12,593 nt of DNA from Acidimicrobiia bacterium (GCA_030618675.1 JAUXCV010000021.1:1-12593), one strand, 5' to 3'. Shown: positions 1 through 7,471, counted from the first letter of the stretch. Translations and numbers: made by a program. Notes: a model not told the origin generated them from the sequence alone.

Positions 1-35
1 GAGTTGATCGAATCGCCCTGCGATTCGATCAACTC
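1..35 (-). terminator. Perfect 15-bp hairpin at the end of the SQR-like operon
   Basis: Two perfectly complementary 15-nt arms (1-15, GAGTTGATCGAATCG, and 21-35) surround a 5-nt loop. On the minus strand it begins in the last sense codon of the small gene ending at 29, so the stop codon lies inside the stem. It probably terminates the SQR-like transcript or protects its 3' end. Whether a U-tract follows cannot be seen because the window ends there. With its moderate GC content and perfect symmetry it could also be a protein-binding palindrome or a bidirectional terminator shared with a gene outside the window. Confidence 0.6.
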
Positions 36-154
36 CTCTTCGACCTGTCCACGGCCTTCAGGATCTTCAGGTTCAGGACGACGAACCGAACGAGTTGATA
101 CGGCTTGCTCTTCATCCGCTTCCGCTCACGATCGGTGATCTTCATCTCAGTCAT
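29..154 (-). CDS. Small basic hypothetical protein (41 aa) coupled to the SQR-like gene
   Basis: I do not recognise this protein. Its ATG (154-152) overlaps the TGA of the upstream flavoprotein gene in an ATGA arrangement, and GGAAGGTGAT just upstream is a good ribosome-binding site, so translational coupling is likely. The 41 residues start MTEMKITDRERKRMKSKPYQ and are strongly basic, with about 13 Lys/Arg. Residues 19-35 form an alternating hydrophobic/basic stretch (YQLVRFVVLNLKILKAV) that could be an amphipathic membrane-surface helix rather than a true transmembrane segment. The stop codon is buried in the hairpin at 1-35. The position suggests an accessory or anchoring subunit of the preceding membrane-associated flavoprotein; that is inference. 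Its shortness leaves some chance that it is not expressed. Confidence 0.55.
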   Translation of the reverse strand: MTEMKITDRERKRMKSKPYQLVRFVVLNLKILKAVDRSKRS

Positions 155-1584
155 TCCGGAATCACCTTCCATCCCGGTTTCGCCTGCAGTTTGTACATGA
201 ACGTTGTCTGGACCATGCGCTTCATCCATGCTCCCGCCAACCCCATCTCCATCTCGGAGACGAAGAGATCCCGGCCGTACTCATTGGGGTAGCGATGGGG
301 ATCAGGAACCACCGGGTACATGATGATCGTGGCCGCCGAGCCATCCCAGAGGGAGTCACCCATCGAGGCGATGCATGCTGCAGCCATGTGGGACATGCGT
401 TCCTCGTGGGGCATGGTCCCATGCTTCACCATGTCGATGAGGTTCTTCGCTACGAGACGACCGATGATCCCCGAGATCATCCCGGTTCTTGGGGCGACCG
501 CTGTGATCTGGGTGCCGTTCGGCGTCGTGTGCGGCACCGATATCGGCCCGGGCGGCGCGAACGCGATCCCGGCCGCGAAGATGCTCGGGTAGGTTGGGTT
601 CTGGTAACGAGCCGGCCATGCATTTGGTTTGGCCTTCAGTACGTCATACGGAAGTCCGTACTCCGCGTCGACGAGGACGAGTCCGCCCGGATTGGTGATC
701 TTGCTGCCGATGTCGGAGCCGTCCTCAGCCACGAACTCCATCGAAACGCCGAGGAATCTGGGAACGAGCATCGCGAAATCGTACGGGGTCTCCCCGTACT
801 CGCCCTCGTAGTTCTCCCAATGGATGACGTCCTCGTCAACGCTCAGAACTCCACGCTGCACCTCAGAGCGGATGCCGTACTCCTCGAACAGAGCGAGGAG
901 GAACTCGTCGCTGCCGACGATGGTCTCGCCTTTCTTCACGTGGACGCCGCGCACACCGAAGTCCCCGACGGCGGGTTCGTTGGAGAGCCACAGCAGGTCC
1001 GCCTTGTCGCGAATACCGCGCCGCTCGAGATCCTTGTGGAGATTCGTGATGTACTCGAACGCCGCTCCTTGACACGTTGCCATGGCGTGGCCGGTGCCGA
1101 TCACGAACCGCTGGCGCTCACCCGCCTCCATCTTCGCAACCGACTCGAGGTAGGCGTCGCGAGCCTGGACCGCGTGATCCAGCGTGCAGATCGAGTACGT
1201 GTGTCCTCCGTGTGGTCCGAGACCCGGTGTGGATGCGAAGTCCAGTCTTGGACCGGTGGCGATAACGAGGTAGTCGTAGTCGACACGCACGGGTTCTCCG
1301 CCAACGGTCGCTTCGACGAGAACGAACTGCTCGTCTGGATGAACCTCGGTTGCCGCCCCGTGCACGAAGTTGACGCGCTTCTTGCGGTAGACCGGGGCGA
1401 GATCGAACACGGTCTTCTCCGGCTTCATCGTCCCGACGCCGACCCATACCCATGATGGAACGTATCCGAAGTAGTCGTACTTGTTGATGACGGTAATCTC
1501 GTGCGATTTCCCGAGTTCATCACCGAGATAGAGGGCGGCAGTGTGTCCGGCGAAACCGGCACCGATGACGACCACCTTGGCCAT
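151..1584 (-). CDS. SQR-like FAD-dependent NAD(P)/disulfide oxidoreductase (sulfide:quinone oxidoreductase family)
   Basis: A flavoprotein of 477 residues. It opens MAKVVVIGAGFAGHTAALYL, with the FAD-binding GxGxxG at residues 8-13, and has a second nucleotide-fold signature, ATGPRLDF, at 109-116. ATCQGAAFEY (169-178) matches the region around the second catalytic cysteine of sulfide:quinone oxidoreductases, and C133 fits the first. The third cysteine, expected near AGIAFAPP (338-345), appears to be alanine. The C-terminal region (about 440-477) is rich in Met, Trp and amphipathic segments, as in the monotopic membrane and quinone-binding end of SQRs. By family role it would oxidise sulfide or a related sulfur compound and pass electrons to quinone at the membrane. 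The ATG at 1584 is chosen because GAGAGG lies about 8 nt upstream and the residues before it are not family-like. It is somewhat longer than typical SQRs (about 430 aa). Confidence 0.75.
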   Translation of the reverse strand: MAKVVVIGAGFAGHTAALYLGDELGKSHEITVINKYDYFGYVPSWVWVGVGTMKPEKTVFDLAPVYRKKRVNFVHGAATEVHPDEQFVLVEATVGGEPVRVDYDYLVIATGPRLDFASTPGLGPHGGHTYSICTLDHAVQARDAYLESVAKMEAGERQRFVIGTGHAMATCQGAAFEYITNLHKDLERRGIRDKADLLWLSNEPAVGDFGVRGVHVKKGETIVGSDEFLLALFEEYGIRSEVQRGVLSVDEDVIHWENYEGEYGETPYDFAMLVPRFLGVSMEFVAEDGSDIGSKITNPGGLVLVDAEYGLPYDVLKAKPNAWPARYQNPTYPSIFAAGIAFAPPGPISVPHTTPNGTQITAVAPRTGMISGIIGRLVAKNLIDMVKHGTMPHEERMSHMAAACIASMGDSLWDGSAATIIMYPVVPDPHRYPNEYGRDLFVSEMEMGLAGAWMKRMVQTTFMYKLQAKPGWKVIPE

Positions 1585-1597
1585 TGCAGTACCTCTC

Positions 1598-1621
1598 GAT
1601 CGCGATCCGGAGCGCATCATA
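1598..1621 (-). promoter_or_regulatory. Possible promoter -10 and palindrome upstream of the SQR-like gene
   Basis: On the minus strand TATGAT (1621-1616) is a good -10 hexamer about 32 nt before the ATG. A convincing -35 box is not visible 16-18 nt upstream. Between it and the start codon lies the perfect 10-bp palindrome GATCGCGATC (1598-1607), which would overlap the transcription start and could bind a regulator. Both are weak calls from short motifs. Confidence 0.3.
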
Positions 1622-1650
1622 GAGGGGTGGACCGGAGGCTTGCCCGGAGA

Positions 1651-1678
1651 CAGACAACAGACAACAGACAACAGACAA
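1651..1678. repeat. Four tandem copies of CAGACAA
   Basis: Four perfect head-to-tail 7-bp units occur at 1651-1657, 1658-1664, 1665-1671 and 1672-1678. On the minus strand the unit reads TTGTCTG. They lie between the hairpin after icd and the candidate promoter of the SQR-like gene. The array is non-coding. Its G/U-rich minus-strand RNA directly follows the hairpin and might stand in for a U-tract. Confidence 0.9.
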
Positions 1679-1681
1679 CCG

Positions 1682-1715
1682 GAGAGGGGCGGCCCCTTTC
1701 GGGACCGCCCCTCTC
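1682..1715 (-). terminator. Strong GC-rich hairpin after icd
   Basis: Fifteen-nt arms (1682-1696 and 1701-1715) pair with one internal C/A mismatch around a 4-nt loop. On the minus strand the loop is GAAA, a very stable GNRA-type tetraloop. It starts 22 nt after the icd stop codon and is the likely end of the purH-folD-icd transcript. There is no run of U after it; the TTGTCTG repeats follow instead, so it may be a non-canonical terminator or a 3'-end stability element. Confidence 0.65.
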
Positions 1716-1716
1716 T

Positions 1717-1737
1717 GTACGGACTACGGAGTACGGA

Positions 1738-1741
<4 letters not shown>
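1717..1741. repeat. Direct repeat of GTACGGACTAC
   Basis: Two perfect 11-bp copies (1717-1727 and 1731-1741) are separated by GGA, giving a 14-bp period. The stop codon of icd (1740-1738) lies inside the second copy, so the repeat begins at the very end of the gene and runs into the hairpin. Confidence 0.85.
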
Positions 1742-2940
<1,199 letters not shown>

Positions 2941-2979
2941 GTCGTTGCACCTTTCGTCGGCGGTTCATTCCGCCTCTTC

Positions 2980-3834
2980 TCAGTTGTTCTTCGCTTCGGC
3001 CAGCGCCACCGTATTGGCCAACAGTGTGGCGATCGTCATCGGACCCACCCCACCGGGTACCGGCGTGATCGCCCCCGCCACTTCGACGACGGCATCGAAG
3101 TCGACGTCGCCCACGAGGCCGTCGTCGGTTCGGCTTATCCCAACGTCGATGACCGTTGCACCGGGCTTGATGAAGCGCTCGTCGAACATGTTCGGCCGGC
3201 CCACGGCTGTCACCAGGATATCGGCATCGCGACACACCCCAGCCAGGTCGGGAGTTCGTGAATGAGCCTGAACAACGGTGGCATCGACGCCCTTCGTACC
3301 AAGCAGCAGAGCCAGGGGTCGACCGACAAGGAACGATCGCCCCACGATCACAGCGGTCGCACCGGCCGTCTCGATTCCGTAGTGTCTGAGAATCCGCATG
3401 ATGCCACCGGGGGTAGCAGGAATCGGTCCGGGCCGAGACAACACGAGTTGGCCGAGATTGAAGGGATGAAGCCCGTCGGCGTCCTTGCTGGGGTCCACCA
3501 TCTCGACGGCTCCTTCACCGTCGAGGCCGTCGGGCAGCGGCAGTTGCACGATGATGCCGTCGACATCCTCGTCGGCGTTGAGTTTGACCACAGCAGCTTC
3601 GACGTCGGCCTGTGACGCCGTCCCGGGAAGGTGCCGATCGAACGACAGCATCCCAGCGGCCTCGGCGGCACGGTGCTTGTTCCTGACGTAGATCTTCGAC
3701 GCCGGATCGTCGCCGACGAGCACGGTTGCCAGGCCAACGCTCCGTCCGTTGCGACGCAGCGCTGCCACGCGCTCGGCGACCTCACCACGTACAACGCCTG
3801 ATACTTCCTTGCCGGACAAGATGAGTGCGCTCAA
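2980..3834 (-). CDS. folD: Bifunctional methylene-THF dehydrogenase / methenyl-THF cyclohydrolase
   Basis: A 284-residue protein, the normal FolD length, interconverting 5,10-methylene-THF and 10-formyl-THF in the cytoplasm. Catalytic Y49 and K53 sit in SKIYVRNKHRAAEAAG (47-61 region). Further signatures are QLPLPDG (97-103), D120 in KDADGLHP, the TPGG loop (141-144), the NADP-binding GRSFLVGRP (165-173) and PVPGGVGPMT (258-267). The start is TTG at 3834-3832, overlapping the purH TGA as TTGA. AAAGG 11 nt upstream and AGGAG 16 nt upstream are the available ribosome-binding sequences, so initiation probably depends on ribosomes finishing purH. The open frame continues far upstream, but that part is antisense-like sequence inside purH and is not FolD. 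FolD supplies 10-formyl-THF, the co-substrate of the neighbouring PurH. Confidence 0.95.
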   Translation of the reverse strand: MSALILSGKEVSGVVRGEVAERVAALRRNGRSVGLATVLVGDDPASKIYVRNKHRAAEAAGMLSFDRHLPGTASQADVEAAVVKLNADEDVDGIIVQLPLPDGLDGEGAVEMVDPSKDADGLHPFNLGQLVLSRPGPIPATPGGIMRILRHYGIETAGATAVIVGRSFLVGRPLALLLGTKGVDATVVQAHSRTPDLAGVCRDADILVTAVGRPNMFDERFIKPGATVIDVGISRTDDGLVGDVDFDAVVEVAGAITPVPGGVGPMTIATLLANTVALAEAKNN

Positions 3835-5348
3835 TGTCGGAAATGCCTTTCTCCTGTGAACATGAGTGCGACGCCATGTTCTCTTGCAGAATCGATGACC
3901 TCGCCGTCTCGAACGGATCCGCCGGGTTCCACGATGGCGACAACTCCGGCCGATGCAAGCAGATCGGGCCCGTCGCGGAAAGGGAAGAACGCATCGGACG
4001 CGCATGCCGCACCCCGGGCGCGGTCCCCCGCCTTGGTGAGCGCACGCTCGGCCGCGCCGACACGGCTCTGATCGCCGGCTCCGATGCCGACCGCGACGCC
4101 GTCGGTCACGAGCACGATGGCGTTCGACTTCGTGTGGGCCACGATCGCCCATGCCATCTCCAAGTCCCGAATCTCGGACGGTGCCGGCTTGCGGGTCATG
4201 ATGCCCCATGCTTCCGCATCTACCCGCACGGCATCTCTCTTCTGGATCAGGTATCCGTCGTCGATCGCCCTCACGTCGAGAGCGAAAGGCGACGGCGGCG
4301 GTGCGATGAGGATCCGCAGGTTCTTCTTCCTTCCAAGGATGACCCTTGCGGCATCGGTGATCTCCGACGCGATCACCACCTCGACGAAGTACCCGCCGAT
4401 CGACGCCGCTGCGTCGGCGTCCAGCGTCCCATTGAAGGCAACGATGCTCCCGAAGGCGGACAACGGGTCGCATGCCCAGGCGCGCTCGAATGCCTGCACC
4501 ATCGTATCGCCCACCGCTGCGCCACAGGCGTTCATGTGCTTGAGGATTGCGACAGACCCGACAGGAAGGTCGTTCACAAGACGCCACGCCGCGTCGGAGT
4601 CGGCGTAGTTGTTGAAGGACATCTCCTTGCCCTGGAGTTGCTCTGCCCGTGCCCACCATCCGTTCGAATCATGTGTCGCGTACATCGCGGCGGCCTGGTG
4701 CGGATTCTCTCCGTATCGAAGCGACGCTACCTTCTCGAGCGGCAGCACGAGATGCTCTGCACCGTCACGCTCCAGCCAGTTAACGACCGCGGCGTCGTAG
4801 GCCGAGGTGAGGAAGAACGCCTCCTTGGCAAGTTCGACACGGAATTCCAACGTCGTACCGCCTTGTTCGATCGCGTCTGCGATGGCGTCGTAGCGGTCGG
4901 GGGCCACGGCGACCGCCACCCACGCGTGGTTCTTCGCCGCGGCACGGATCATGGTCGGACCACCGACATCGATCTGCTCGATCGCTTCAGCCCGGGAGGG
5001 GTCGGTCGTCACTGTCTCCTCGAACGGGTACAGGTTCACGACGACCAGTTGGAACGACTCGATCCCGAGTGCCTCGAGGTCGGCGCGGTGCTCCGGGCTG
5101 TCGAGATCGGCGAGGATGCCCCCATGGACGACCGGATGAAGGGTCTTGACCCGGCCCCCGAGCATCTCGGGCACGCCGGTGACTTCAGAGAGAGGTGTTA
5201 CGGGAACACCGGCATCCAGCAGGGCACGGGCCGTTCCCCCGGAAGATACGATCTCGACGCCTGCCGCATGGAGACGGCGCCCCAATTCGGCCAGACCCGC
5301 CTTGTCGGAAACAGAGATCAAGGCGCGGCGAACAGGGAGACGGTTCAT
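3831..5348 (-). CDS. purH: Bifunctional AICAR formyltransferase / IMP cyclohydrolase
   Basis: A 505-residue enzyme performing the last two steps of purine synthesis: AICAR plus 10-formyl-THF gives FAICAR, which cyclises to IMP. The N-terminal IMP cyclohydrolase domain begins RALISVSDKAGL (8-19), with SSGGTA (35-40), GGRVKTLHP (64-72) and NLYPFEETV (105-113). The C-terminal transformylase domain starts near RYGENPHQ (211-218) and includes K270-H271 in KHMNACG, K407-S-N-A and SDAFFPFRDGPD (451-462). The catalytic Lys-His pair is present, but the usual Pro of the KHxNPCG motif is Ala275. The ATG at 5348 fits the family N-terminus, although no clear ribosome-binding site precedes it. It is the first gene of an operon with folD (4-nt TTGA overlap) and icd. 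Confidence 0.96.
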   Translation of the reverse strand: MNRLPVRRALISVSDKAGLAELGRRLHAAGVEIVSSGGTARALLDAGVPVTPLSEVTGVPEMLGGRVKTLHPVVHGGILADLDSPEHRADLEALGIESFQLVVVNLYPFEETVTTDPSRAEAIEQIDVGGPTMIRAAAKNHAWVAVAVAPDRYDAIADAIEQGGTTLEFRVELAKEAFFLTSAYDAAVVNWLERDGAEHLVLPLEKVASLRYGENPHQAAAMYATHDSNGWWARAEQLQGKEMSFNNYADSDAAWRLVNDLPVGSVAILKHMNACGAAVGDTMVQAFERAWACDPLSAFGSIVAFNGTLDADAAASIGGYFVEVVIASEITDAARVILGRKKNLRILIAPPPSPFALDVRAIDDGYLIQKRDAVRVDAEAWGIMTRKPAPSEIRDLEMAWAIVAHTKSNAIVLVTDGVAVGIGAGDQSRVGAAERALTKAGDRARGAACASDAFFPFRDGPDLLASAGVVAIVEPGGSVRDGEVIDSAREHGVALMFTGERHFRH

Positions 5349-5357
5349 CGCTCGGGA

Positions 5358-5382
5358 ATGGTAGAGGGCGCGGGTGCACCCG
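5358..5382 (-). promoter_or_regulatory. Palindrome and weak -10 upstream of purH
   Basis: CGGGTGCACCCG (5371-5382) is a perfect 12-bp palindrome 23 nt upstream of the purH ATG, and CTCGGG/CCCGAG (5351-5356 and 5379-5384) adds partial outer symmetry. TACCAT on the minus strand (5363-5358) is a weak -10 candidate only 9 nt from the ATG, which would give a very short leader. No -35 box is convincing. The palindrome could be an operator for the purine operon. I do not recognise it as a known PurR site. Confidence 0.25.
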
Positions 5383-5414
5383 AGATCGGGAGCATCCCTG
5401 TCTCGTTACGTGAC

Positions 5415-5493
5415 CTGAGTAGCGGAGTAGCGGAGTAGCTGGGTGTCTTCCATGAGCGGTCTTCCTCTGCTACTCAGCTACCCGGCTACTCAG
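5415..5493 (-). terminator. Long imperfect inverted repeat made of AGTAGCnn octamers, after the racemase gene
   Basis: Arms of 25 nt (5415-5439 and 5469-5493) match at 22 positions around a 29-nt loop; one mismatch is a G-U wobble in RNA. Each arm is itself a run of three near-identical 8-bp units (AGTAGCGG, AGTAGCTG and similar). The loop contains GTCTTCC twice (5445-5451 and 5459-5465). It starts 7 nt after the racemase stop codon and ends about 65 nt before the purH start. It probably ends or stabilises the racemase transcript. No U-tract follows. Confidence 0.6.
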
Positions 5494-5500
5494 CTACTGA

Positions 5501-6190
5501 TCAATCCAACGCGAAATCGACCGCGGCAATCGCGTGGATCCGCGCCGTCGGGAAGTACGGGCGATCCACGTCATCCGGGGTGACGAGCAACTCGATCTCC
5601 GTGCACCCTGCGATCACGCCTTCGGCGCCCCGCTCGTACAGGCGGTCGATGATCTGCAAAAGGCGCTGCTTCGAAGCCTCAACGATGCGCCCCCGGACGA
5701 GTTCGTTGTAGATCACGTCGTGGACGAACGTCCGGTCGGTTGCGTTGGGGACGAGAACCTCGAGATCGTGCGCCGTGAGCCGACCCCTGTAGAAGTCCTG
5801 CTCCATCGTGTACCGGGTTCCGAGAAGAGCGATCGCCTCGATGCCCTCTGCCTCGATGGCCTCTGCCGTGGCATCGGCGATGTGCAGGAAGGGGATTCTG
5901 ATGGCCTCCTCGATCTGCCGGGCCACCTTGTGCATCGTGTTGGTGGCCAGGATGATCAGGTCGGCACCGGCCTTCTCGAGCAACGCAGCGTCCTCCGCGA
6001 GCACCTCACCGACCGCTTCCCAGTCCCCCGCCTCCTGCAGTTTCTCGATGGCGTCGAAGTCGTAGGAGCGGATGAGGAGGTCCCCCGAATGCACCCCGCC
6101 GAGCCGCTCGCGCACCTCCGTGTTGATGACCCGTTCGTACTCGACCGACGACTCCCAAGACATGCCGCCAAGGATCCCAATAGTTTTCAT
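5501..6190 (-). CDS. Asp/Glu racemase family protein, YgeA-like amino-acid racemase
   Basis: A 229-residue cytoplasmic enzyme of the PLP-independent Asp/Glu racemase superfamily. It begins MKTIGILGGMSWESSVEYER, the glycine-rich opening of the family. ATNTMHKVA (82-90) carries T83-N84-T85, and AGCTEIELLV (194-203) carries C196. As I recall, E. coli YgeA uses Thr83 and Cys197 where other racemases use two cysteines, so this protein has the YgeA-type Thr/Cys pair. LLGTRYTMEQDFYRGRL (122-138) and LHIADAT (102-108) are also very YgeA-like. YgeA racemises several amino acids with low activity; the natural substrate here is unknown. The ATG at 6190 has no recognisable ribosome-binding site. It is preceded by the octamer array at 6199-6236, and TACTGT lies 7 nt before it. 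It stands alone between two repeat-built hairpins. Confidence 0.87.
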   Translation of the reverse strand: MKTIGILGGMSWESSVEYERVINTEVRERLGGVHSGDLLIRSYDFDAIEKLQEAGDWEAVGEVLAEDAALLEKAGADLIILATNTMHKVARQIEEAIRIPFLHIADATAEAIEAEGIEAIALLGTRYTMEQDFYRGRLTAHDLEVLVPNATDRTFVHDVIYNELVRGRIVEASKQRLLQIIDRLYERGAEGVIAGCTEIELLVTPDDVDRPYFPTARIHAIAAVDFALD

Positions 6191-6198
6191 GGTCTAGA

Positions 6199-6236
6199 CA
6201 GTAGAGCAGTAGAGCAGTAGAGCAGTAGAGCAGTAG
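6199..6236. repeat. Tandem CAGTAGAG octamers (4.75 copies)
   Basis: Perfect 8-bp units occur at 6199-6206, 6207-6214, 6215-6222 and 6223-6230, followed by a partial CAGTAG. The array occupies most of the gap between the glycosyltransferase stop and the racemase start. On the minus strand each unit contains TACTG, so the array presents several weak -10-like hexamers to the racemase gene. Its proximal copies form one arm of the inverted repeat at 6206-6273. Confidence 0.92.
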
Positions 6237-6273
6237 CCAACGAGCCTGATCTACCGATCTACTGATCTACTAC
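6206..6273 (-). terminator. Imperfect octamer-based inverted repeat overlapping the glycosyltransferase 3' end
   Basis: Arms at 6206-6233 and 6246-6273 are complementary at 23 of 28 positions around a 12-nt loop. One arm is the AGTAGAGC array; the other is a three-unit AGTAGATC/GGTAGATC array that encodes the last residues (RSRSVDR) of the glycosyltransferase and includes its TAG stop. The structure probably ends the transporter operon transcript, while the intergenic arm also forms the upstream region of the racemase gene. Confidence 0.5.
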
Positions 6274-7471
6274 GGATCGACTCGAATGCCTCGCCGAAGA
6301 CCTCGCGCACCACGCGGTACGAGTAGCGCTTGAGACCGATCTCATAGTTGCGTTCAACCGCCTCGGCAGATCCTCGAGGATCACTGAGCCAGCGTTCGGC
6401 CTGTGCGACGGCAGCATCGGTCACTTCGCCATCGATCTCTATGCACTGGACGCCGGCTGGGGCGATATCCCTCTGGTAGACGGAGTAGCGATTCACGAAC
6501 ACCGGCCGACGGTAGAAGAAGGCTTCAAGCAGCGCATTGCCGAATCCTTCGTACAGGCTCGGGAAGCAAACGAGATCGGAAGCGGCGTACGCATCGGCCA
6601 GTGACGACGCTCCTCCGCCGGCGGACACGAGGTGCAATCCAACCCCGAGGTTGGAAGCCCGACGCTGCAGGTTCTCCCAATAATCCTCCGCAAGGTCGGC
6701 TTCGTGCGTAATCACGACCCTCACAGACGGATCGGCGAGGCCCGCGGCGAGGTCGATCGTGAGTTCGATCCCCTTGCGCTCGATCACGCGCGTCGGCTGC
6801 AGCAGCACCACATCGTCCGATCCCAGCCCCGCTTGTCTGCGGAAAGCATCACCATCGCCGACGTGAACCGGTCCCTGCTCGAAATCCATGACGTTCGGAA
6901 GTAGGAACGCTTCGACACCGGTCCGTCGGCGGAGTTCATCGCGTGCATCCTGGTTGATCACTACATGCGCCAGATTGGGTGCGATCGGAGGGAAACATCG
7001 GCCGACGATCTCGGGGACCGTGCAGACGGAGAACCGGTCACGCTCCCAGCTGAAATCGTGATGGTGGGCAACGACGGGAACCCCCGTCTCATCGATGAGC
7101 CGCGTCAGAGCGACGCCCAGCGGGAGTTGCATCGGAATCGCCAGCGCGTTCTGCGCGACGAGAACGTCGACGGAGTACCTCTCCACGAATCGTCGTAGCG
7201 ATCGCAGAAGCTCATCGGCGGCGGAGTCGATCCGCTCGACGAGTCCCGGTGTGTCGGTCGCTCCGAACGCCGCGGCCTGGATCTCCTGATTAGCAGTTCC
7301 TTCGAAATGCGCGGCCTGGTCGACCATCCCCGGAGAGAAGCCCTCCCCGAGTTCGCCGGCGAACCAGGCGAACATGGTCCCGTGTTCGGAGAGGGCGTCG
7401 GCAACCTTCGCCGCCTCCAGGGAGACACCGTCGAGTCCGGCGAACCGCGTCGAAACCATGCCGATGTTCAC
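6251..7471 (-). CDS. GT4 (GT-B fold) glycosyltransferase, possibly acting on a glucosylglycerate-type glycoside
   Basis: A 406-residue retaining glycosyltransferase of family GT4. It begins (M)NIGMVSTRFAGLDGVSLEAAK. Counting from the chosen start, it has HHHDFSWERDRF near 136-147, LLPNVMDFEQGP near 190-201, the donor-binding TRVIERKG near 227-234, and the EX7E motif EGFGNALLE at 308-316. No signal peptide or membrane segment is seen. The start is GTG at 7471, because the protein then opens on the first beta strand and AAGGG lies 11 nt upstream; GTG codons at 7495 and 7492 are less likely. It follows the second permease gene by 7 nt and so belongs to the importer operon. I recall similar N-terminal and HHHDF..ER features in proteins annotated as mannosylglucosylglycerate synthases, which would suit the phosphorylase next door. 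That is inference; donor and acceptor cannot be read from the sequence. Confidence 0.8.
   Translation of the reverse strand: MNIGMVSTRFAGLDGVSLEAAKVADALSEHGTMFAWFAGELGEGFSPGMVDQAAHFEGTANQEIQAAAFGATDTPGLVERIDSAADELLRSLRRFVERYSVDVLVAQNALAIPMQLPLGVALTRLIDETGVPVVAHHHDFSWERDRFSVCTVPEIVGRCFPPIAPNLAHVVINQDARDELRRRTGVEAFLLPNVMDFEQGPVHVGDGDAFRRQAGLGSDDVVLLQPTRVIERKGIELTIDLAAGLADPSVRVVITHEADLAEDYWENLQRRASNLGVGLHLVSAGGGASSLADAYAASDLVCFPSLYEGFGNALLEAFFYRRPVFVNRYSVYQRDIAPAGVQCIEIDGEVTDAAVAQAERWLSDPRGSAEAVERNYEIGLKRYSYRVVREVFGEAFESIRSRSVDR

Noticed and set aside
295..1455. Long plus-strand open frame of 386 codons opposite the SQR-like gene
   Set aside because: Its translation is low in family-like motifs and rich in Arg, Val and Asp, as expected for the complement of a GC-rich gene; the minus-strand protein is clearly the real one.
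1585..1671. Upstream extension of the SQR-like gene by 29 codons
   Set aside because: The extension runs through the CAGACAA array and the candidate promoter and precedes the FAD-binding first strand; the ATG at 1584 has a good ribosome-binding site.
3835..4659. Upstream extension of the folD frame by 275 codons
   Set aside because: That part lies inside purH in another frame and has the Arg-rich composition of non-coding translation; FolD homology starts right after the TTG at 3834.
3825..5438. Plus-strand open frame of 537 codons opposite purH
   Set aside because: It mirrors the purH codons in a complementary frame, has no recognisable domain, and would be antisense to an intact, well-recognised enzyme.
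6199..6236. Octamer array considered as a CRISPR array
   Set aside because: The repeats are 8 bp and contiguous, with no unique spacers and no cas genes nearby.
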